A DNA stretch of 64,000 nucleotides from Hyphochytrium catenoides (taxonomy: Eukaryota; Sar; Hyphochytriomycetes; Hyphochytriales; Hyphochytriaceae): NCBI GenBank assembly GCA_900088475.1, contig FLMG01000893.1, positions 1-64,000 on the forward strand, read 5' to 3'. The translations under genes were made by a program, and so were the position numbers. Below the pieces are notes generated by a model, which saw nothing but the letters and a program-made list of their open reading frames with translations, did no database searches and was not told where the DNA came from. Shown here one piece after another: positions 11,968 through 25,000 of the stretch. The first letter of the stretch is position 1; each line of letters begins with the position of its first letter.

Positions 11968-14123
11968 ATGAGGATCTACGTCGGCGGCTTCCCCGCCGAG
12001 GTCAAGGAGGCTGACCTCCAACAACTTTTTGGGAAGTTTAAAAGCGTGGGGTTGGAGCAAATCGAGGTCATCCCACACAAACTTAATCCGGGGCTTTCGA
12101 GGGGCTTTGCGTATGTCACTTTCCGAAGTGATGCTGCTGCTGCAGTCCAGAAGGTTATCACCGCTTACAACGGATCTAAGTGGAAAGGAGGGAGGTTGAG
12201 GCTCGAGCCGGCTGGACCCAACTACGTTGAAAGGCTAGCACTAGAAAAAGCATCGGCTGGTAGGTGGTACGGTGCAACAAGACGTTCCACAATCGAAAGC
12301 CTCATATAAGCTGTTTGCTCCTCCTACCCTCTCTCACAGCGCAAAAAAGTACAGAACAGCCCCAAGCTTCCGCCAATAAAGGAGAAGATCCGCGGACGGA
12401 TTCTGCACATCTTGAAGCGCTGAAAACCGTGAAGATCGGGATAGGAAACAAAGGAAGTAAAACCTACCTCATACTCCCTCTAGAGCCTGTAGAAGTGAAG
12501 GGTTATGAAGGGCTGAGCTCCACGTTGGCACCAAAGAAAGGAAAGAAGAGGCAAAACACCCAGTTATCAGGAACGGCGAAGAAGCTGCGAACGTTTTGCT
12601 CTATCGATTCTAAACCCCTGCGACGCCTGCAGTGGGACGTTGACCCGGAAGAACAAACCGAAGGAGAGAACGATCAAGCAGAACAGCAAGCCAGCTCGGA
12701 AAGCGAGACAGAAGAAACTGAACCTCAAAATGATAATGGTGTAGATCTCGCCGAGGTAGAGTTCAATTGGGACGATGGGGCTGGAGAAGAAGGTGCAGGA
12801 GCCGACGAGGAAACTATCAGCGCGGAAAGTGCAGATGAGCAAGACGAGTCAGCAGTGAATGACGGTAAAGAAGAGAGTGAGAAGGAGGCTTTAGAAGACT
12901 CTGATGCTGGAAGTAGCTCAGCTGATGAGTCTTTAGATGCGAAGAAGCATCTCTCCCTCAAGGAAACTGAGATCCTGCATCGCGACGGAAGGCCCGACAG
13001 TAGAGAGAAGGAGCCTGTCTCTCCTAAAGATGAGGAACGGATTGACGCCGGAGATGAAGAAGCCTTTCAGAAGGGCTTTGAGGAGGAAAGAAACAGGTCC
13101 TTGAATGTTTTAGCCTCACTTTTTCCGGAAGAAGCAAGCAAGACAGAACCGCCGCTAACACATACGGAAGAAGCTGGTGCGTGGTACCACTCATCCCATC
13201 GCTACACTGCTGCCCTATATCTGTGCCGTCTCTTGTGACTGTTACGGCTCCTCTTTCACCCTGCTCTCCTGGTCAAATAGTCTCTGCCTGGGCGATTGCC
13301 CACTTTATTATCTGTTCGCTCTAACATTTGGCCCTCTCTCTGTCCGCTCCCCTGGCCTGCAACATTTGGAGCAGAGATAAACATCCGTCGGAATCTTTTC
13401 AAGAGACCACTTCACGGTGCTGGGCTTGCCAGCTTGAACACACAGTTTCGCCGATATGATCCTACGGCAGACGATGCTAGCACCTATGAATTGTCTTCTC
13501 ATATGGAGGAAAGCATAAGCCAAGTACAAGGGGAAGAGAAGGGAGAGGAAAAAGAGATAGAGAGTACAGAGCCTAAAGATATTGCTTTCCAGCAGAACGA
13601 TTCTGCCTGGAACACGGAGTCCAGCGAGCTCAAAACCATCTTTGGGCGGTTTAGAATGACCGATGGAGAAAAGAAGAGCGTTGAGGAGAAGAAGCAGGAG
13701 GCGAAGCAGATTGAAAGCTTCTCTTTGGCCTCTTTATTTACCTTCGCTGAGGATCCTAAAGAAGAGCTATTGGGCTCTTCAGAGGTGCAAAGCAGCGTAC
13801 AGAAGCTTGTCGACGCGGAGACCATGTTTGAGGTCCCTGGCGAAGAGAATCGATACACAGAGAAGAGCCCTGGGAGCGATGATACCTCGAAGGGTGACAA
13901 TGATGGCGTTTTGCCGGAAATCGAGGATAATGTAGTGTACGACCTTGAGGCGCTCCTCGACTCGTTCAGGAGAAGAGAGAGTATGGAAGCCATTGAGCAG
14001 CACTGGCTAGAGAAGCGGAGAGGTTTGACGCAGGACTACAAGCGCAAACACAAGCAGGCCATTCGCGCGAGAAGGGGCATGAGACCTACCCGCCACATCG
14101 TCGTCCAAGGCTCGACTGCCTAA
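11968..14123 (+). CDS. NOL8: NOL8-like nucleolar RRM protein
   Basis: Exons 11968-12259, 12340-13176 and 13375-14123 join in phase to 625 aa. The N-terminal RRM shows RNP2 (RIYVGGF) and RNP1 (RGFAYVTF), followed by WKGGRLRLEPAGPNYVERLA, which matches the KWKGG...RLA extension typical of NOL8. The middle is long, acidic and Ser/Glu-rich (about 230-430), as in nucleolar proteins. The basic C-terminus (residues near 595-625: RGLTQDYKRKHKQAIRARRG) resembles the conserved NOL8 tail. Family role: nucleolar protein in pre-rRNA processing and large-subunit assembly. The third acceptor may be 13372 or 13375, which changes one residue. It is divergent from the TFIIIA gene. Confidence 0.78.
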
Positions 14124-14893
14124 TTAAGGCAACTATGACAGCCTCTGATGAGTGAGCTTCGCGAATTCTTTCTATCCTCTGCCTCCAAAAGACGGACGAC
14201 CTGCCGTTCCGGCCTTCTGGCTGGCCTCTATTTATTTACATACAGACGACCACACGTCGCGTTGTGATGAAGACCTTTGCTTCTTTCTTGCTTTTTTGTC
14301 AATCTAACTGTATACTGGGAGGCGGGGATAAACCTGCCTGACTATATTCCCTTTGTTAGGAGGTGCCACAGGCTAACTTAAGACCATCTGGCGCGATGTT
14401 ATGGTGGATATCAGTAGGGGCTTGCCAAAGATAATGGCTGAGTCCATTACTGGCTGCACCATGCGATAGAAGACTCTCGAGAGTTTTCTGCTTCCTCATG
14501 CCTCAGCGGAGATGCCTGACGTAGTAGAGACTTTATCGAGATACTCTGATAGAGAGTGGAGATGGTCTGACCGAGCCCATTGGCGATAAGCTTATACCCG
14601 GATGAGTTTCATTATTGCGCTTCTCAGAAATAAATGGCCATTAGTGACATTTCTTTGTTCCTGAGGCTGCAGAGAGCCTCCCTGAGGGCTCATTAGTAGT
14701 GCAGATCAAGGCTCAAACCATGCCACTTTCCTTGTGCCGTTAGCGCGAGATAAGTAGAGCGAAACGATTCATCTGGCTCCCAGCGTTTCGAAGTATAACG
14801 TCGTGTTGTTTCTCAGCTCGCTCTGCTGGCAAGAAGTCATGTTGGGGTCTACTTATAGTAGATACGCTGCCGCAGGGAGCTCTCCTTAGCAGG
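14124..14893. other. Intergenic region between convergent genes
   Basis: About 770 bp between the NOL8 stop and the receptor stop. I see no supported feature; it holds the two 3' ends. Confidence 0.5.
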
Positions 14894-16553
14894 TCATCCA
14901 CGCCAGATACTGCTCCCCTTTCTCGACTGTGAAGCTTTATCTCCATCTTTTGGTAGGGGCCTATACTTTCGAGGCGGGAAAGAAGCTCGAAGCGTATCCT
15001 CGCCCTTCAATCCCTCAGCCGCTAAAGAGGTTTGAGACACGTGCCGAAGCAGATCATGCTCTGTCAGACGGTCATAAGGAAGAAATAAATAGTTGCTGTC
15101 GACGTCCTTCAAACTTTCCCCGCTTGATCCAGTCATCTCCCAGAGTTGGAAATCGTCACTGCCAGTGGTGCGACAAGAATGCTGATCGCAACTCGGAGAA
15201 TTCATGTCTCGATAGAATTCCAGTTCTACCGTCCTATATGTCTGCCGCTCTGAAGCTGTCCAGTCTGTTTTAAATCTGCTCTCTGCCAGCGACCTGGCTG
15301 ACCTTTCTCTTGGCTTTGATGCTGAGCCGTAGAAAGAACTCGTGCGAAAGTAGATGGTGGAGTTGATGAAGCCATTTAGTGGAAGCAGTATCTGAGTGTG
15401 CAAGTGTAACGAAGTAAGTGCCAGGTTAAATGTCAGGTTAATCGGGATGTACGTCCAGAACTGGATACCAATCGAAGTCACAAGGTAAGATGTGGAAGGG
15501 GAGGATCAGACAGAGGCAAGAAGTGAAGAAGCGAGAGGAGAAGGTGTCGATGAGATCTCACCGCCACTGCCACTTGAAGCTCGTAAGAGGGCTTCTTCAT
15601 TGCGAGCTGGTAGATGCGGTTAGCTGTAGCCGGGATCCAGCACAGCAAGAAGGCCAGGAGATATAGGTTTGTCTTGAAGAAGTAACTAGTATTCAGCTGC
15701 TGAAAGACCTGCTGCTGCTGCGTATTCGGAGAACCTTCAATCCACCTTAAGAGGGCAGTAACACGTGTCAAATTGAGGTGAGGTACAACTAGCAGATGTA
15801 TCAGCTGGTAAACTATCATCACCTGCGTGTCACACCGTAGACAATCCGACCGACCCAGACATAGGAAACGAGCACGATGCAGAATACGATCCAGAGCGGG
15901 ATGTATAAAATATAAAGCCGGAACTCCATATATGCAGGGGAAATCCAACACCAGAGATCTGCCGAACCGTAGAATTTCTGGCCATCTCTGAACTCCAGAA
16001 GCGGGAGAAAATAGATTGCTGACCAGAGGAAGTTGAAGCCCCAGATAAACAGGTGATAGTAAGGCTCATAGACAGCAAGATCCTCCTTAGACTTGCTTTT
16101 GACGGTTGAGAGGAAGAGATTGACAGCGAGCGCACCGGTCCAAAGTGTAGACTAGTAAGCAGCAGCACGGGTAGCGAGTGTCAATGACTTTCAAATGATT
16201 CTCAAGTGTCAGAAGGATTTGCAGAAAACATTTTACTCAGTAGCTTTCATGCTAATAGTAACACTTACCGCCAGGAGAAAGTAGTTAACTCCAAAGCCCT
16301 GAACCTGGCATAGGAGACTGTCGCTGCCGTAGAGCGTGAAGCCAGACCTACTTATTATCAGGCAGCAGGAGCATAAGCAGTCAGCCACTGCCAGAAAGAA
16401 GATGAGCCTGTTGGCAGTGCTGTCGAAGTGGCTTCTGTTCCTTAGGAAGGATATGATAATCGCCAGGGTACCCAGTATAGACAACGCAGAGCAAACCCCA
16501 GTAGAGATCTCTAGGACCCAGTATTGCGTTTCGGTGTACATAGAAACAACCAT
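14894..16553 (-). CDS. cAMP-receptor-like / GCR1-like seven-helix GPCR
   Basis: Exons 16553-16269, 16151-15823, 15745-15562 and 15460-14894 give 454 aa with matching phases. The start follows an in-frame TAA directly. Seven hydrophobic segments are visible, including TM1 (ALSILGTLAIIISFL), TM2 (RLIFFLAVADCLCSCCL), TM3 (NYFLLASTLWTGALAVNLFL, made only after splicing), TM5 (LYILYIPLWIVFCIVLV), TM6 (LYLLAFLLCWIPATANRIY) and TM7. Conserved features of the Dictyostelium cAR / plant GCR1 group are CQVQGFG before TM3, LWTGALA, and the DLWCWI extracellular motif. The C-terminal tail (about 150 aa) is hydrophilic, Ser- and Arg-rich and could be phosphorylated. The ligand cannot be inferred. The third intron acceptor (CTTAAG) was chosen by phase and could be wrong by a few residues. 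Confidence 0.83.
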
Positions 16554-18758
16554 CGCTTATGCATAAGGAAGATGTATTGACTGCGGCCCCTGGGGTGATA
16601 ACAAGCAAACCGTCATATGCGTCTGATGTCGTTCCTTAGCGTCATCTCTCACTCCCCTACTAAGGGCCGCTGCAGTCATTGACCAGACGCCAAGCAAAGC
16701 AGCAAAGAGAGAGAATGGCATAAGTAATAAGCCACTTTAGAGCCCAAATTGCTTCCTTAACCCCGCAATGACCAGTCGAGAAGCATGACTGGTTACTCAA
16801 GCAAGTTCAGTTTCGATAGACGGAGCTGCGAGGAGAACCATGCTCGTCCACTCCCCTTTAGTAACACTGATCTTTTAACGCAACATGACGGGATGAAGGT
16901 TCATTGAAGCTCATTCGGCCAGGAAAAGCCTGAGTGCACAGTCAACAAAGAGAAAGGACCTTTAACTCAGATGCTCAGTCCTCTTTGGTCTGATGCTCTC
17001 ATTTCTCTCCAAACAAAGTGGTCCACAACTCTACTACTGCCCGGGACTTTGCAGGGTTAGGCAGCCTGGATGGACCAAGCGCTACAAGGGAGTACCACGG
17101 CGCCGGTGATACTCCAGGTGTTTTGGCGCGTCGCCTCTTGCTGAAAGCAAGATTTAGACTTCCTCCAATTGGCCAATTGGTAGTGTACCTGTACGTTATT
17201 TATTCTAACCATTTTAACCACCTCAATCAGTCGATGAGTCCCTTCAGCAGATGTCCTCGACCGCAGCAGAACCGCCACTATTTTGGTCCTTTCCTCCTAT
17301 TTGTCCATGTTTCAACCGGTGTACAATAGGCCATGAGGGAGGTCTGGCCACGCTAGAGTCTCACTCTGTCTTCCACCTTTATTTGTCTTCCGTTTCCCAT
17401 TCTGAAGAACAAAGGGCTGAACTGGGTTGACAGTTCTGTCTTGTCTCGCGTCTTAGTCTTAGCCTGTCTGGCTCTGCAAAGATCCTTTTTTTCTGTCGTT
17501 GCCGCTGCCCTGATGACGCCACCATGTCTTTCTCTCAAAATTGAACCTTGAAATGTGAACTGCCTGGTTCTGTCGGACCGTTCTCACATTCAGGCGAGTA
17601 GGGAGACCTCCTAGTTCTACCAGTGGCATCACTCTTTGTTGTAGGGCTGCTGTTCTATTCCATGCCTGGCAGTATTGGACTTCATCAGAGCGCTCACTCA
17701 ATCAGACCCACTCCGTGCCCGAAGGATGTCAGAGTCAACAGTCAACTCATAGTGCGAAGAGGATCTCACACCTTACATGTACATGTGTCAGTTCTACTGC
17801 CACAGTCCAGACCGCTGACCGCTGGCTTAGGATACTACTGTCTGTTCTCTACTCACTATTACTGTTTTTGAATACAAAACACTTGCACTGGATGGGACAC
17901 TACTGTTTTGCCAAAGAAGGGCGGGCTATCTTCAGGTCTCCTCACGTACTTGAGAAGACTCGGAATCGTACATTGCGCAGGGGACGATGACGGCGACCGT
18001 CGTGTCACACATATAACTGTAAAGTTCTATCCTACGCATACTTCTTGAAACAAGCGGTAGCGGTGTCCTCCTTGGATTCGGTGAACTCAGTGCGAGGCGA
18101 CGACTTCGTCTGTTTCAGATAGTCGTCGTTGGCGTTGGCGCTGTCCCTATGGGATGGACCATGAATGTAGAAGGAGGCTAGCCAGCCATTCAACGCCACA
18201 ATTCCGACCTTCCCTCATCGAGCTGTGCTTTGAGGAGGCTGGGCTGCCGAGGCGGGAGGAATGCTCTTGCTTGCCTCAGGCATAACACCAACAACATCAC
18301 CCGCTCTCAGGGTGTGGACAACATGAAATCGTCTCCGATGTTTCCGCTTTTCCATCTTCGATCCCAGACTTAATCTTTTGCCCATACAATGTTTGTGCAA
18401 GTAGACATACCGCGCCTTGAGATGCTTGTAAGCAGCGATGCTAGCTATTTACGCACGAGGAAGAGCTGGTTTAAGAAACAGTTTGCACTTTGCACTCTAA
18501 CGCTAAGTCAAGGAGGCGTTATCAGCTTCTTTTGTTCTCTCTCGTTAGGATGTTGCATAATGTTACTTTAGGTGTGTAAGGACGAAAAGAAACCAGCATG
18601 GGACATTATTTATTGAGATCGTCAAGTCCAGGGGCCTACAACTCTGCATTCTTCTAGGGCATATGCGCCGATAGTGGTCATGCTTTAGGCATTGGGGCCA
18701 TTGAAAATGACGGTGAGTGATAGAGAAAAACTTAGAAATGCCCCTAGAAGCATCTAAT
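16554..18758. other. Region without a supported gene
   Basis: About 2.2 kb between the receptor start and the transposase 3' end. Open frames are short and show no family resemblance. It probably contains the receptor promoter and the transposon 3' flank. I looked for an inverted partner of the transposon's other flank and found none by eye. Confidence 0.4.
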
Positions 18759-21308
18759 CTATGAAGGACCACCACTACCATCCTCGCAGGCCATCATCTC
18801 GTTATAAGTCTGTCGCAGATTCTCAAGTTGCCTTGAGTGCAGGACCCCCTCAAGAGAGAGGTTGGTGAAAGCAGGCCGCTCTTGATCTCTCTGATAATTG
18901 ATAACAGCAAAATCAGCTTCGACGGTTGCTGGCCCCGGCACCGCAGTGGCGAGCCCTGCCGCAAAACGCAGCAGGTGGGGGAAGCGACAACCTAGAGGTC
19001 GCCACGATAACTGAAAATCACCCTGACTGCTCTCGGAAGCCTTCCTCAGCGCTGTTTTCAAGTTGCAGTCCTCCGATGTCAGTTGCTGCATTGTCTTAAA
19101 CTCGTTATTGAAGCCTTGATCAACGAGGGTACTTGGAAACGAATGTCTCAGCCTTTCCTCGTGCTCGCTAAGTAACTCCGTGAATTCGATTAGAGGGAGG
19201 GCTGCAAGAGATAGTGGCAGGACTGGGGGAGCAGCATCCGTCTTCTCTCTGATTCTTGTTTCGCGACCACAAGAAGCTAGTGACGCTACGGAGTATATTG
19301 CTTGAAGGTAAATGCGGGACAAGACCTTCGTAACCTCAGCCCTCTCGTCAAACTCCAGACGGCTGGCCATTCGTATCGTGAGGATGCTATTTCCTCTAAT
19401 ATGACGCTCGGCTTCATTGTGCCGTATCGTGAAGGGTCCAAACCTCATTTGTTCTCCACGACTAGCATCCTCCTCCTCCAGTACCAGTGTATCGGAGTTT
19501 GCATCAAGAGGAACGCCATTTTCACGAACAGCGCCGATAGCTGAAACCAGTTCACCAATGAGACTACCCATAATCGCTGTCTGCTGTCGGAGAGTAATGT
19601 TCGTCCCTCGCAACGAAGCGCTGCTTGAGTGGAACATGTCCAACATCTTGTGAAGCATCACAAGAGTCAACCACCACTGTTCTGACGGAGCCCCAGCCAA
19701 TCTATGATCACTGAGGTATCGCTTGACGCGCTCACGGTTGTTCATATACCACGAGGATACTTGCCAAAGGGAAGACGCCTTGATGTAGTGAGGAGGTTTG
19801 CTCTTCATCTCTGAAATGAGGTCCTGCTGGTGTCGCAGGTATCCAGTCAAGGTTGTCAACGTTGTCATGAAATCATCTGGAACCTGGTCAATAGCGGCTT
19901 TTAACGCCAACTCAAGTTGATGAGCGCCACACCACACTCGAAGAAGCGCCTTAGAAGCTACGTCTTGGATACGAGAAGTGATCTCTTTACGCACTTCAGT
20001 CATTGACCCTGGTCCGTCCGTAGTCACACCAATGAGCTTTACCTTTCAATCCACATCCAATGACGAGAATGTCGCAGAGACGGACCTAAACAGTTCCCCT
20101 CCACTATAGTTTGCATACATAGGAATCCCCAGCAAATGAAAGCCATGAATGTCTCCATTGACTGGGACCCGGACTCTTATACCCAGTACACTGACGCCAA
20201 ACGAGTCAGTGAAGGCACCGAGAGAAAATGAATATGTCCAAGCCATGCGCATCATCTCGCCAACCATTCCTAGACTAATAGCACAGGTGATGCCTGCGAC
20301 CCTCGCTACATCAGCCGTCGATACGAATCCGATTGTGGTCAGCTGCCCTAGCTGCTCTTCAGATTGTCTCACAATCTGCGAACACTGGGCAAGCGACAAC
20401 CCACAGCCAAGTAGATCTTGAACGTACCGCAGCTGAAGAAAGTTGGTGATTCTAACATTGTAGGATTGAATGGCCGTTCCCCCATGTGATCCTCCGTCTA
20501 CAGCCGAAGATTGAACCTCTTCAAAAATTGAATCCGCTGGGGATTCTACGCCATTATCTTCAGAGTCAAACAAGAATCCCAAGATTATTCTCTCCACAAT
20601 ATCCTTTCCAATGTTAATGGTGGCTGCTTGCTCCTTCTTAGACAATATATATGCGTTGACGTATTCAGGGGTAGAAGATGTCTTGAAGAAAGTCCTATAA
20701 CGATTGGCCATAGGCAAGAGCAGTGCCGAGGAAGTATTAGCTGCTGTGGAGTTCCGCTCCTGGAAATGATTCTCACGGAGCTCCAGATACTCCTTCCAAC
20801 GGAGAGGATGCTGCTCCTCTAAGTGTTGCCGGAAATCGTCCGTTCGAAACTTGGGACCGCTCCACGACTGGTGATTGTTACCGTTTCGCCGACGCTTCTT
20901 CCTTGTTCTTCCATTGTCGTCAATGATATCCTTGTCCGCTTCAAGGTTCCTCGTGGCAGTTCCTGGTGGCGACGAGAGGTCGGCTCTGCCGTCAACCTTG
21001 CTATCAGCTACGCATACTTCTTCTCTTTCGTTATCCGGCTCGAATTCCTCACGACCAAAAGCAACGCAAAAGTGACACAGCACACGTTCTACCCTAGATG
21101 TCCATTCATTTCTTGCCACAACCTTCAAACCATACTCGTCTGCGTAGCTGTCTCTCCAGTCATAGTAAGGCTGCTGCTCGTTAACCTGCGAAGCCATCAG
21201 CAGCAGTCGCAGCAACGAAGCGAGCTGAAGATGGAGAAGAGACTCCCGATGAAGCTCGATCGTGGTCGTGGTGATCGAGGGCTGCTCGTCCTTACGCGGC
21301 GGAGCCAT
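18759..21308 (-). mobile_element. hAT-like transposase, interrupted by one in-frame stop
   Basis: Two frames, 21308-20046 and 20043-18759, lie in the same register and are separated by a single TGA (20048-20046). The first has a BED-type zinc-binding pattern (CHFC ... FRQHLEEQH) and helices typical of hAT elements. The second starts with IGVTTDGPGSM, the hAT catalytic-core DG segment, continues with RVWCGAHQLELAL (the CxxHxLNL-like segment) and has a C-terminal region resembling the hAT dimerisation domain (RFPHLLRFAAGLATAVPGPATVEADF). The true start is the ATG at 21308; the Leu-rich frame upstream is not ATG-started. Without the stop the protein would be about 850 aa. It is either a recently inactivated copy or a sequencing or recoding case. 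Terminal inverted repeats and target duplications were not identified. Confidence 0.75.
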
Positions 21309-22091
21309 TAGCAGCAGCAGCAGCGAGCAAACAAGCAGCAGCAGCACCAGCGGGCAATACGAGCATCATTACTAGCGAGCCAAGGAGGAAAGAACAGAGT
21401 TCTGATCTCTGTCAATGCCCTTGGTGATGAGACAGGATGGCCTTCCTACAAGCTGGGAAGCTGTTGAAGTGGTTTTATGTTGGGTGTCTGACCGCTATTA
21501 CAAAACATATCACGAAATCAAGGGACAGCAGGATTGTACGAGTTCCTGGCCCTGAAGTACTTCACGACTCTAAGTGGCCTGTACACGAGTTTATTTCTGG
21601 AAAGAAGATTGTCACCCAAAAAAAGTGGAAGATTAGAGGAGGACGAGGAGCTTGCAGGTGGACGTTAACGGGCAGCTCCGCTGACCAAGAGACGTGAAGG
21701 AACTGAGAGAGCAGCATCTTCATGTCATCAGCAGGTAGATGGCATGGCATGGCATGCATGCAGCTACTCAGCGCGGTCTAGGAGCCTCAATGTGCGACGT
21801 TCAGACCGTCACTGCTCAAGACCTGCAAAGCTTTGTAGGCACGCTTTAGCAAGGCGTGTATGTGCGTGTCTTTTACCCTATTGGTGGCCGCAAGAAAAAA
21901 AGTCTCAGATGCCACACTCTGCTTGGCAAGCAAGGAAACAGGAGAAGGGTATGTTTGCAAACATCCCGCCGAGGACGGAACGCCTGTAAGAACTTCCTCA
22001 CTCATGAAGTGTTAGCCTACTTTGTCGGTGGCTTTAAGCACAGAAGAGGGAAAGGATCTGGCTCAAGGTTTCTGGAGACAATCACTCAGCA
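21309..22091. other. Region without a supported gene
   Basis: About 780 bp between the transposase start and the EF-hand/calpain gene. It contains a short GGCAT repeat (around 21740-21765, TGGCATGGCATGGCATGCATG) and likely the promoter of the downstream gene. No coding signal is recognised. Confidence 0.4.
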
Positions 22092-25000
22092 ATGGGGAAT
22101 GAGTTGGCAACGCTTAGTGCCTTCAGCAAGTATCCCCCATGGGTATCTCCGTTGGCACTATGTAAGTTTCTCCTGCGTCTGCCGGTGTGATAGTTTGTGC
22201 TGGTTATCTCTCCCTCTCCCGCATATCATCGCCCTGTACAGAGGGAGATTCCCGCTGAGTCCTATTATTAGCCAGAAACGCCACCACTTTGCCACAGGGA
22301 CCTCCATCAATTACTAAACACTTCACCCAGGGAATCTGGACCAAGTACGGCGGCTCCGTGAACGCTATAGGCACGAGACAGGATCTCCTTTTGCGCTCTC
22401 ATTGCGGGACTTTTGCCTCATCCTGCGGAATAGATGTCAACCAGAGGCCACGTACAGGCAGCAAAAAGAAGAGGAACAAATCGCTCTAAATCTTCTTTTT
22501 GGCTTTCTGGATGGAGAAAAGCGCGGGCTGGTAGATGCACATGAGCTCCTAACTCTTGCTGCTCTACTTACGGGCTCGCCGCCTGCCGACAAATTGCAAT
22601 GTGAGACAGCGCCTGCTCGCTAGGGAATACCAGCCTTCCAGGAACTTTTTTTAAACATCTGCCAAAAGTCATGTTAGCTTCTTGAGATCCATCTTCTTTG
22701 CGCTTGTGGTGCTCTATTCTAGCCACCTGCACCTTCAGCCTTTAAATGTCGCTCAGATCTGGCCTAATTCATTCTCTCCTTTGTGGACGGCCTGCAGTTA
22801 TCTTCAGCATCTTTGACTTCTTTAAGAAGGAGCAGCTGCCCCAAGATGACGTCATTATGCTTATGCGAACCGCAGCCACCGTGCTCTCAAGGATAGAGCC
22901 TAAGGTATTACATGGGGGATCGAAGGCCATCAGTAGACATGCATTTTTCCTTCGTCTACCTGTTCCGTTTCAGCGCCGGACACCTCTCTGTTCCTGCTAG
23001 GTCGCTCCGTTGTCATAGCTAATAGACCTCTTCAATTTCCTACCCCTGACCATTTCCTATTTTGCATGTTGGCTGCTATTTCCTTGGCTGGTTGCGTTAA
23101 CGGCACTTCGTATGCAAAATGACACTTTCGAATGCTTATACCTCTCAAATTTATTGCCTGGCTTAGATTCCTTGCTACGCAGTAGAAGCTTTTGAGCTGG
23201 AAGCTTCAGAGTTGTATGTTCGACTGCACAAAGACATAGACAGTGAGCTCACGCTAGCGGAGTTCGTAGATTATTGCCTCAAGTCTGAGCCATCTAGCCA
23301 TGTACGAAGACCTTTTTAAAGCACTTCTCCTTTTTCCGGTGGCTGCTTGGATGCCTGTTGTTGTTCTTTGTAGGACCTGCCCTGCCCTGGTGCTGTTGCC
23401 TGTCGCTAACAATACGAGATCCTCTCTTCCCTTCCTATACTCTTGATTTTTCCTGTCACTCTCCGCTTCCCGCATATTTGTGTGTCCTTCCCTCTTTCAC
23501 TGCTTCATATATCCGACGGTTATTCACTATCTCATATTAGTTTTCTTTTAATTGACCAGTCCCGAAGACTTGTTGAATATTTCGATCGCAGCGGACAATG
23601 CTCAGTCATTAATTCACTGAAGTACGTTGATCCCGCCTTCCGGCTCTCAGACGAGTCAGTCAGACTGTCGCTCAAAAGGATCTTTGGTGACAAGCAGACT
23701 ACATCAAATAAGCAGAAGCCTTTGCAGGTGGCCATTGCCAAATTCCGTACTCTGAGACCTGGCTGAGTTCGCTATGGGCTCCCTTATTCTGTCCTTTGTC
23801 TCCTTCGTCGCCTCTCCCCAAAGTGGCAATATCACTTGCGTTCTCAACTGTTAGGTCCCGATGTTGTGCTAACCAACCAAACTTAGATTATACGTCCAGC
23901 GCAGCTGGGAGACGGAAGTACAAGCTACGCCGTCTTTGGTCCGTCAGGATTGCCAACTCCAGTTCTTGGGATGGGTAGGACATTGGCCCTTGTTCCTTTC
24001 TCACATTTTCTCAGGCTGTGGTTATGATTCGTGAAATCCATCTTGTGGCCGTCCACGGCGCTTACTTGCTTGGACTTTTAAGATGTTCGCTGAATACCTG
24101 TACTGTCATGAGAGGCGGTTCCTCCTCAGCTCGCCCCTCACTGCTTGCTGGTGTTCAGTATAGAATAGGGGTAATATTAGTTTTATGCAGGTCCATTGAC
24201 GTCCCCATCCTTTATCAGCGCCTTGAACTTTCTTCTAGTTAGGCCTTCCCTTGTTAGAGGGGCGTTTGTTTCCACTCAGCAGGTTAGTCTTCTTTTGACC
24301 CACCTGGAGAATGCAATGAAAGTTGAGGTTTGTTCATGGTGTGCCAGACCCGAGATTGGAAACATATATATGAGCGAGGAACGCTATCTAACGTCCTCAT
24401 TATGTGGTACTTCATATTCCTTAGGAGAACAAAGGACTCTACGGTGTACGACTCTTTCGAGATGTAGTGGGATGCAACGAGCAGCCAGACGAAAATGTCA
24501 AGCAAGATGATCGCGTAGGATGGCGAATAGTGACGGTGGATGACTTTCTTCCCTTCGATCACGCCTCAGACCCTCTAGGAGCTCACTGCCCGGACTATTG
24601 CGAAGCATGGGTTGGGCTATTAGAAAAGGCAATAGCCAAGGAACTGGGTAATACTCGCTACCTAATGCTGTATCCCTGATAGACTTGATGGCCTCCTTGT
24701 CCCCTAGCGGTACGCTGTGGAAAAGAGATTGCAGTGTTCCGAGGCAATCTAACCCCCGCTTGATCCTTGCTTCCCGACTTCGAATCTCTTATCGCTACAA
24801 ACTCTTCCCAGCTCCTGGTGTGCATTATGTGTTGAATTGTAGAACCCGCTAATGTGTGTGGCCCTTGCGAATATCTTATCGTTATAATCTCTTCCCAACT
24901 CTTGCTGTACATGATGTGAGAGTTGTGTTGCCCTTAATCTTCCATTGACCTGCACCTCTTCGGGCCTCAGGTGGATACGAAGCTTTACACGTCTGCTCCC

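Noticed and set aside
13499-13993. 164-codon minus frame
   Set aside because: Antisense of the acidic NOL8 exon; Ser/Leu/Phe composition is the expected shadow of Glu/Lys codons.
18759-20027. Treating the second transposase half as a separate gene
   Set aside because: It has no ATG start and lies in the same register as the upstream half, separated only by one TGA; it is one interrupted frame.
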